From: an uncultured Flavobacteriales bacterium
GTDB taxonomy: Bacteria; Bacteroidota; Bacteroidia; Flavobacteriales_D; Sanyastnellaceae
Length of the DNA stretch: 5,652 bases
Assembly (NCBI GenBank): GCA_913057815.1
Contig: CAJXOV010000178.1
Location: 1 to 5,652 of the forward strand
Reading direction: 5' to 3'
A program made the translations under genes and the position numbers. Under the pieces are notes generated by a model, which made no database searches, was not told the origin of the DNA, and saw only the letters and a list, made by a program, of their open reading frames with translations. Positions 1-3,541 of the stretch are shown piece by piece. Within the stretch, counting starts at the first letter, position 1, and every line of letters begins with the position of its first letter.

Positions 1-38
1 TCTATTCGTCGGCAGCGTCAGATGTGTATAAGAGACAG
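1..38 (+). other. Residual Nextera/Tn5 sequencing adapter (artefact)
   Basis: Bases 6-38 match the 33-base Illumina Nextera read-1 adapter exactly as I recall it. This includes the 19-base Tn5 mosaic end AGATGTGTATAAGAGACAG at 20-38. The five bases before it (TCTAT) equal the 3' end of a common Nextera i5 index (CTCTCTAT), as expected if a read ran through the whole adapter. This is library DNA left on the contig end and should be trimmed. It is not a transposon of the organism, and genomic sequence begins at 39. Confidence 0.97.
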
Positions 39-115
39 ATTCTGGTTGTATCCTGTTGAGCCAGCGTTGCAATACCAGCAAGAATAGAAATCAATAAGAC
101 TAAAAAATGTTTCAT
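39..115 (-). CDS. Exported protein, N-terminal fragment (cut by contig end)
   Basis: Read on the minus strand from ATG at 115-113, the frame stays open for 25 codons until the adapter boundary. The product begins MKHFLVLLISILAGIATLA followed by QQDTT. This is a typical signal peptide: one Lys near the start, a hydrophobic core at about residues 4-18, and a likely signal peptidase I site after TLA, before QQ. There is no lipobox Cys, so the protein is more likely secreted, periplasmic or an outer-membrane protein than a lipoprotein. The mature part is missing, so no function can be given. The gene lies in the same direction as the transketolase gene upstream, but a 225-base spacer with a terminator-like hairpin separates them. 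I see no clear TAnnTTTG promoter before it. The signal peptide pattern supports a real gene despite the short length. Confidence 0.72.
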
Positions 116-141
116 ACTTTTTACTAGTCAATTCGTGTACC

Positions 142-160
142 AAAAACGCTGTGCGTTTTT
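142..160 (-). terminator. Terminator-like hairpin downstream of transketolase
   Basis: AAAAACGC (142-149) and GCGTTTTT (153-160) form a perfect 8-bp stem around a 3-base loop. The A/T ends supply a T run on either strand, so it could work in both directions. The only visible transcript reaching it is the minus-strand transketolase message, whose stop codon is about 180 bases upstream. It also lies 27 bases before the start codon of the next minus-strand gene. The GC part of the stem is short (3 bp), so strength is uncertain. Confidence 0.55.
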
Positions 161-161
161 T

Positions 162-196
162 AGTTTTGAGTTATTGGTTCGGAGTTCATAGTTCTT
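162..196 (+). repeat. Degenerate heptamer array, consensus RGTTnnn
   Basis: Five consecutive 7-base units read AGTTTTG, AGTTATT, GGTTCGG, AGTTCAT and AGTTCTT. All keep (A/G)GTT in 7-base register, with three variable bases between. It belongs to the same heptamer family as the perfect array at 301-338 but points the opposite way, because that array reads AGTTTAT on the minus strand. It begins two bases after the terminator-like hairpin. The last two units (183-196) can pair with the other array in a minus-strand transcript. Confidence 0.6.
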
Positions 197-300
197 GAAA
201 TCACTTTTGCTTCTCTTGACCTTCCGAAAAGACGAGCTGCAAAGACCAATTAAATACTGTAATAAACATTGGTATTCAAGGTTTTGTTTGGAAATTAAAC
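197..300. other. Unassigned spacer between two opposed heptamer arrays
   Basis: About 100 bases with no supported gene. On the minus strand a stop-to-stop frame from about 252 to 162 has no start codon and runs into the heptamer array, so it is not called. ACCAAT (245-250) and ATTGGT (268-273) form a weak 6-bp inverted repeat with a 17-base loop. The 7 bases at 294-300 (ATTAAAC) look like a diverged copy of the neighbouring heptamer TATAAAC. With its flanking arrays the segment could be one dispersed intergenic element, but that is inference. Confidence 0.4.
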
Positions 301-338
301 TATAAACTATAAACTATAAACTATAAACTATAAACTAT
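301..338. repeat. Perfect heptamer tandem repeat (TATAAAC)x5 plus TAT
   Basis: Five exact copies of TATAAAC cover 301-335, followed by a partial TAT copy at 336-338. A diverged copy (ATTAAAC) precedes the array at 294-300. On the minus strand the unit reads AGTTTAT. The array ends two bases from the transketolase stop codon, so it forms the first part of that gene's 3' untranslated region. Exact short tandem copies are prone to slippage, so copy number may vary between strains, but the reading frame of the gene would not be affected. A CRISPR is excluded because the unit is 7 bases and there are no spacers. Confidence 0.95.
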
Positions 339-340
339 GT

Positions 341-1183
341 TTAGTAATCTCCAAGAGTTTCTTCAAGTTGACCTAGAGCATCTCCTAATTGATCATCGTT
401 AGGTGCTACTCCATGCCATTTGTGAGTTCCTTCCATGAAATTAACCCCTTTACCCATAGAGGTAGTCATGATAATCATGATAGGTTTTCCGTTTCCAGTA
501 TCTGCTTTCGCTTTTTCTAGAGTGGCAGAAATTTCATCCATGTTATGTCCGTCCATTTCACGCACATCCCAGCCAAAAGCTTCCCATTTAGCTCTCAAAT
601 CTCCCATAGCTAAAACCTGTTCAAGAGAACCATCTATCTGCTGACCATTGTAATCTACAGTAGAAATAACGTTGTCTATTTTATTAGCGGCAGCATACAT
701 AGCAGCTTCCCAAACTTGACCTTCCTGTAACTCTCCATCACCGTGAAGTGTGTAAATTATAGAATCATCACCATTTAGCTTTTTAGCTTCGGCAGCTCCT
801 AGAGCTACAGATAACCCCTGACCTAAAGACCCTGAAGCTACTCTAATTCCTTCTAATCCTTCTTCGGTAGCTGGATGCCCCTGAAGTCTAGTGTTGATTT
901 TTCTGAAAGTAGCCAATTCGCTTACTTGGAAATATCCTTTTCTAGCTAGAACAGAATACCATACTGGAGAAATGTGACCGTTAGAAAGGAAGAATAAATC
1001 TTCGTTTTTACCATCCATGTCCCATTGTGAAGGGGTGATGTTCATTTGCTTAAAGTAAAGGTTGACTAAAAAGTCAGTACAACCTAAAGATCCTCCAGGA
1101 TGTCCTGAATTCACAGCGTGAACCATTCTTACTATGTCTCTTCTTACCTGAGACGCTACATTTGATAATTCTGAACTTGTCAT
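341..1183 (-). CDS. Transketolase, N-terminal (ThDP-binding) subunit
   Basis: The 280-residue product is the N-terminal half of transketolase, which moves two-carbon ketol units between sugar phosphates in the non-oxidative pentose phosphate pathway in the cytoplasm. Visible motifs are SGHPGGSLG at 26-34, SNGH at 67-70, GSLGQGLS at 118-125, and the thiamine-diphosphate/metal motif GDGELQEG at 148-155 ending with Asn179 in DYNGQQIDG. KWHG follows at 255-258. Full-length transketolases have about 620-670 residues. This one stops cleanly after the ThDP domain, with no broken C-terminal remnant downstream. It matches the natural two-gene form known in many bacteria and archaea, not a truncation. 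The C-terminal subunit (pyrimidine-binding domain, catalytic Glu) is needed for activity and is usually the next gene in relatives, but here the next gene encodes an exported protein. The start at 1183 is 29 bases from a TACATTTG promoter element and gives the expected N-terminus. tktA N-terminal naming is possible, but I leave the symbol blank. Confidence 0.95.
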   Translation of the reverse strand: MTSSELSNVASQVRRDIVRMVHAVNSGHPGGSLGCTDFLVNLYFKQMNITPSQWDMDGKNEDLFFLSNGHISPVWYSVLARKGYFQVSELATFRKINTRLQGHPATEEGLEGIRVASGSLGQGLSVALGAAEAKKLNGDDSIIYTLHGDGELQEGQVWEAAMYAAANKIDNVISTVDYNGQQIDGSLEQVLAMGDLRAKWEAFGWDVREMDGHNMDEISATLEKAKADTGNGKPIMIIMTTSMGKGVNFMEGTHKWHGVAPNDDQLGDALGQLEETLGDY

Positions 1184-1212
1184 TTTCTTTTGGTGGAATA
1201 TCTATTCGATTG

Positions 1213-1220
1213 CAAATGTA
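1213..1220 (-). promoter_or_regulatory. Bacteroidota -7 promoter element for transketolase gene
   Basis: On the minus strand these bases read TACATTTG, an exact fit to the Bacteroidota sigma-factor -7 consensus TAnnTTTG, 29 bases before the start codon. No TTG is seen at the expected -33 distance, so the promoter would be partial. A short inverted repeat, AATCC (1221-1225) and GGATT (1233-1237), lies just upstream in the spacer and might be a protein-binding site, but 5-bp arms are weak evidence. Confidence 0.55.
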
Positions 1221-1282
1221 AATCCGTAGTTTGGATTAGACCTTATGATGTGGAAAACTTAGGGAATCTTTTGGTAAGACAG

Positions 1283-1292
1283 GTTGATCAAC
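1283..1292. promoter_or_regulatory. Perfect 10-bp palindrome in divergent promoter region
   Basis: GTTGATCAAC is a perfect palindrome between the two divergent promoters, ending nine bases before the TTG of the ychF promoter. Its position suits an operator or an activator site for either gene. A 10-bp palindrome somewhere in a 167-base region could arise by chance with a probability of roughly one in seven, so this is only a candidate. Confidence 0.25.
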
Positions 1293-1301
1293 TTTAGAGG
1301 A

Positions 1302-1328
1302 TTGTTTTATAAAATCGGTTTATCTTTG
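1302..1328 (+). promoter_or_regulatory. Bacteroidota promoter for ychF (TTG / TATCTTTG)
   Basis: TATCTTTG at 1321-1328 is an exact TAnnTTTG -7 element. TTG at 1302-1304, 16 bases upstream, can serve as the -33 element, although the spacing is slightly short for the family. The start codon follows 22 bases after the element, implying a short leader that is A-rich just before ATG. No Shine-Dalgarno sequence is seen, which is normal for this phylum. Confidence 0.7.
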
Positions 1329-1350
1329 CACCGCGAAAAAATCAAGAATT

Positions 1351-2448
1351 ATGGCTTTAAAGTGTGGAATAGTAGGATTACCGAATGTAGGAAAATCAAC
1401 TCTTTTTAATTGTTTATCAAATGCAAAAGCGCAAAGTGCAAACTTTCCTTTCTGTACCATAGAACCTAATGTAGGTGTTATCACCGTGCCAGATGAGCGT
1501 ATTACTAAACTGGCAGACATCGTAGATCCTGAGAAAGTTCAGCCTACTACTATAGAGATAGTTGATATAGCAGGATTGGTTAAAGGAGCCAGTAAAGGAG
1601 AAGGTTTAGGGAATCAGTTTTTAGGAAATATTAGAGAAACAGATGCTATAATTCATGTGCTGAGATGTTTTGAGGACGGAAATATTATCCATGTAGATGG
1701 TTCTGTAGATCCTATTAGAGATAAAGAGGTTATAGATTTCGAACTTCAATTAAAGGATTTAGAAACTCTAGAGGCTAGAATTCAAAAGATAGCTAAGACG
1801 GCTAAATCTGGTGATAAGGATGCCCAAAAGATCAAAGCTTTTTACGATAAACTGAAAGTGACTTTAGAATCTGGGAAATCTGCTAGAACAGTGGAGATGG
1901 ATGATAAGGAAGAATTAATATTGAAAGATTTACAGCTTCTTACTTCCAAGCCTGTTCTTTATGCATGTAATGTAGATGAGTCTAGTGTGGTTAACGGAAA
2001 TGAATTCGTAGAGAAAGTAAGAGAATTAGTAAAGGAAGAAAATGCTGAAGTAGTGATCATAGGGGCAGGTATAGAATCTGATATAGCCGAATTAGAATCT
2101 TATGAAGAACGTCAGATGTTCTTAGATGATTTAGGGTTGAAGGAGCCTGGCGTAGCAAAGCTTATAAAATCGGCATACACGTTGTTAAATCTTCAAACAT
2201 ATTTTACTGCTGGAAAAAAGGAAGTAAGAGCTTGGACAGTGAAAGTAGGAGCTACCGCTCCTCAAGCTGCAGGAGTAATTCACACAGATTTCGAGAAAGG
2301 ATTTATTAGAGCTGAGGTAATGAAGTATGAAGACTATATTTCTTTAGGTTCTGAAGCAGCTGTAAAAGACGCGGGTAAAATGGGGATAGAAGGGAAAGAG
2401 TACATTGTACAAGATGGAGATATCATGCATTTTAGATTTAATGTCTGA
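1351..2448 (+). CDS. ychF: Redox-regulated ribosome-associated ATPase YchF
   Basis: The 365-residue product matches the usual YchF/OLA1 length (about 363). YchF is a cytoplasmic TRAFAC-class P-loop protein that binds ribosomes and hydrolyses ATP rather than GTP. In order: the P-loop GLPNVGKST at 9-17, FPFCTIEPN at 32-40, the switch II segment VDIAGLVKGASKGEGLG at 71-87, a helical insertion at about 130-200, the specificity motif NVDE at 207-210, and a C-terminal TGS domain from about 280 to 363. NxxE in place of the GTPase NKxD motif marks ATP preference. Leu10 and Ala74 fit the family, which lacks the usual catalytic Gln. Cys35 aligns with the Cys reported to control the E. coli enzyme under oxidative stress. 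The start at 1351 gives the canonical N-terminus and follows a good promoter. No convincing terminator is visible in the next 123 bases. Confidence 0.98.
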   Translation: MALKCGIVGLPNVGKSTLFNCLSNAKAQSANFPFCTIEPNVGVITVPDERITKLADIVDPEKVQPTTIEIVDIAGLVKGASKGEGLGNQFLGNIRETDAIIHVLRCFEDGNIIHVDGSVDPIRDKEVIDFELQLKDLETLEARIQKIAKTAKSGDKDAQKIKAFYDKLKVTLESGKSARTVEMDDKEELILKDLQLLTSKPVLYACNVDESSVVNGNEFVEKVRELVKEENAEVVIIGAGIESDIAELESYEERQMFLDDLGLKEPGVAKLIKSAYTLLNLQTYFTAGKKEVRAWTVKVGATAPQAAGVIHTDFEKGFIRAEVMKYEDYISLGSEAAVKDAGKMGIEGKEYIVQDGDIMHFRFNV

Positions 2449-2571
2449 TAATCATTGTTAAAGAGGGAATTTTTTGGGCTATTCTTGAGTTTTAATATAG
2501 AGTGCATGGTTTTAATAGGATTGAGTTTTTATTATTCCGCTGCCACTAAATAATCATCAAACATTATTCTT

Positions 2572-3405
2572 ATGAGAAATTCCTTTTACATAATTCTGTG
2601 TTTTTGCATTGGATGTAATGCCGCAGATCAAACAGATACTACTAACTCCAGAATGGAGGGTGAAGTCACCGCAGAAAGCGTTTCGTCTCCATCAGTCCAA
2701 GATCAAGAAATAGAGATGCTCTCTATTATTAGTGATTTAAATGTCCGTAACACTCCGGGGAAAGATGGAGTAATCGTAGACAAACTGTCTTATGGCCAGC
2801 GAGCTATATTCTTAAACGAAGAAACAGATTTCAAAGAAAAAATAATTATGCGTGGCCAACCAAGATTCGATTCTTGGAAGAAAATTCGTTTTTCTGGTAG
2901 CCTTGGAAAAGGAGCTACTGATGGATGGGTTTATGGAGGAGGAATGATTCTTAAAGATGAAGCATATGAAAAGCTGGACTCAACTCATTATAGAAGATCT
3001 CTGGCTCAAGTTACTGGAGATGAGGTGAGCGGATTGTTAGAGATAGATGTGATTCTCGGTGAATACTCGAGTGGGTTTATTGATTATGAATTATTACCCA
3101 AGTCGAATTTGTTTAAGAAAGATGGAGAATTCGAAATCATTAACGGCATAAGTAAAAGGCTGGAAAGTGAATCTGATTTCGGTTCTATGATTTCTGGAAT
3201 TTATACTCATGGACAGCCTGAAGGCGAGATTGTGAAGGTAAATAAGGGGAACAATCATTCTTATAAAAGCACACTTTATTTTGAAAATGGTATTTGCTTA
3301 TGGGGTTCAATCATTGGTACTTATGAAGGACATGATATAGATTTTCGTACAGAAAAACCATCTGAATGTTCGTTTTCATATCTTGAAAAAGCTCTTCAAC
3401 CGTAA
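2572..3405 (+). CDS. Putative lipoprotein with bacterial SH3 (SH3b) domain
   Basis: The 277-residue product starts with a short signal sequence, MRNSFYIILCFCIGC. A hydrophobic stretch ends in IGC, consistent with lipidation at Cys15, although position -3 is Cys rather than the usual Leu. Residues 16-45 are a polar Ser/Thr/acidic linker. Residues about 51-122 resemble an SH3b fold: LNVRNTPGKDGVIVDKL, then YGQRAIFL, a Trp at 102, and GWVYGG at 118-123. SH3b domains often bind peptidoglycan or other envelope polymers, but target and role here are unknown. Residues about 130-277 are not recognised. They contain a Gly-rich turn-like segment (GIYTHGQPEGEIVKV) and a run ending in LYFENGICLWGSIIGTYEG, suggestive of beta structure. 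It is probably anchored in the envelope. The gene is flanked by spacers of 123 and 136 bases in the same direction as ychF, so an operon is possible but not shown. No clear promoter is seen. Confidence 0.85.
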   Translation: MRNSFYIILCFCIGCNAADQTDTTNSRMEGEVTAESVSSPSVQDQEIEMLSIISDLNVRNTPGKDGVIVDKLSYGQRAIFLNEETDFKEKIIMRGQPRFDSWKKIRFSGSLGKGATDGWVYGGGMILKDEAYEKLDSTHYRRSLAQVTGDEVSGLLEIDVILGEYSSGFIDYELLPKSNLFKKDGEFEIINGISKRLESESDFGSMISGIYTHGQPEGEIVKVNKGNNHSYKSTLYFENGICLWGSIIGTYEGHDIDFRTEKPSECSFSYLEKALQP

Positions 3406-3409
3406 TATT

Positions 3410-3453
3410 TGAAGGATGAGAAGTCTAGATTTGATACTCTAAATTTTCCTTCA
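3410..3453 (+). other. Weak inverted repeat after lipoprotein gene, possible terminator
   Basis: TGAAGGA (3410-3416) and TCCTTCA (3447-3453) are perfect 7-bp arms. Inside them TAGA (3426-3429) and TCTA (3438-3441) could form a second short stem. The structure begins four bases after the stop codon. It has large internal loops and no strong T run after it, so it may be a weak terminator or a chance repeat. Confidence 0.25.
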
Positions 3454-3461
3454 CTATTTTG
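3431..3461 (+). promoter_or_regulatory. Possible promoter for the TPR/PD40 gene
   Basis: TTG at 3431-3433 and TATTTTG at 3455-3461 are 21 bases apart. This resembles the Bacteroidota -33/-7 pair, but the -7 element is one base shorter than TAnnTTTG. It lies 80 bases before the ATG at 3542 and overlaps the weak inverted repeat. It is the best promoter candidate in this spacer but not a strong one. Confidence 0.3.
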
Positions 3462-3541
3462 AACTTGTTTATAATTCACGCGTACTTATAGGTGTAAATG
3501 AACGTTAATAGATAAATTAGCGGCTAAACACCCTATCTAAT

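Noticed and set aside
20..38. Tn5 mosaic end suggesting a native transposon
   Set aside because: The full adapter and index bases surround it at the very edge of the contig, which identifies it as library-preparation sequence.
162..252. Minus-strand frame with protein-like stretch in the repeat-rich spacer
   Set aside because: It has no start codon after the upstream stop, and it runs through the heptamer array. Codon-like appearance alone is not enough.
301..338. CRISPR-like repeat array
   Set aside because: Units are 7 bases in direct tandem with no spacers and no cas genes nearby, so it is a simple tandem repeat.
435..644. Open frame of 69 codons on the plus strand
   Set aside because: It lies wholly inside the transketolase gene on the opposite strand, has no promoter or recognisable product, and is best explained as the antisense shadow of that gene.
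1320..1520. Open frame of 66 codons on the minus strand
   Set aside because: It is antisense to the start of ychF including its P-loop, and its start and end have no supporting signals.
2485..2529. Direct repeat TTGAGTTTT at 2485-2493 and 2521-2529 before the lipoprotein gene
   Set aside because: Nine T-rich bases repeated twice in an AT-rich spacer can easily be chance, and no matching -7 promoter element follows either copy at a suitable distance.
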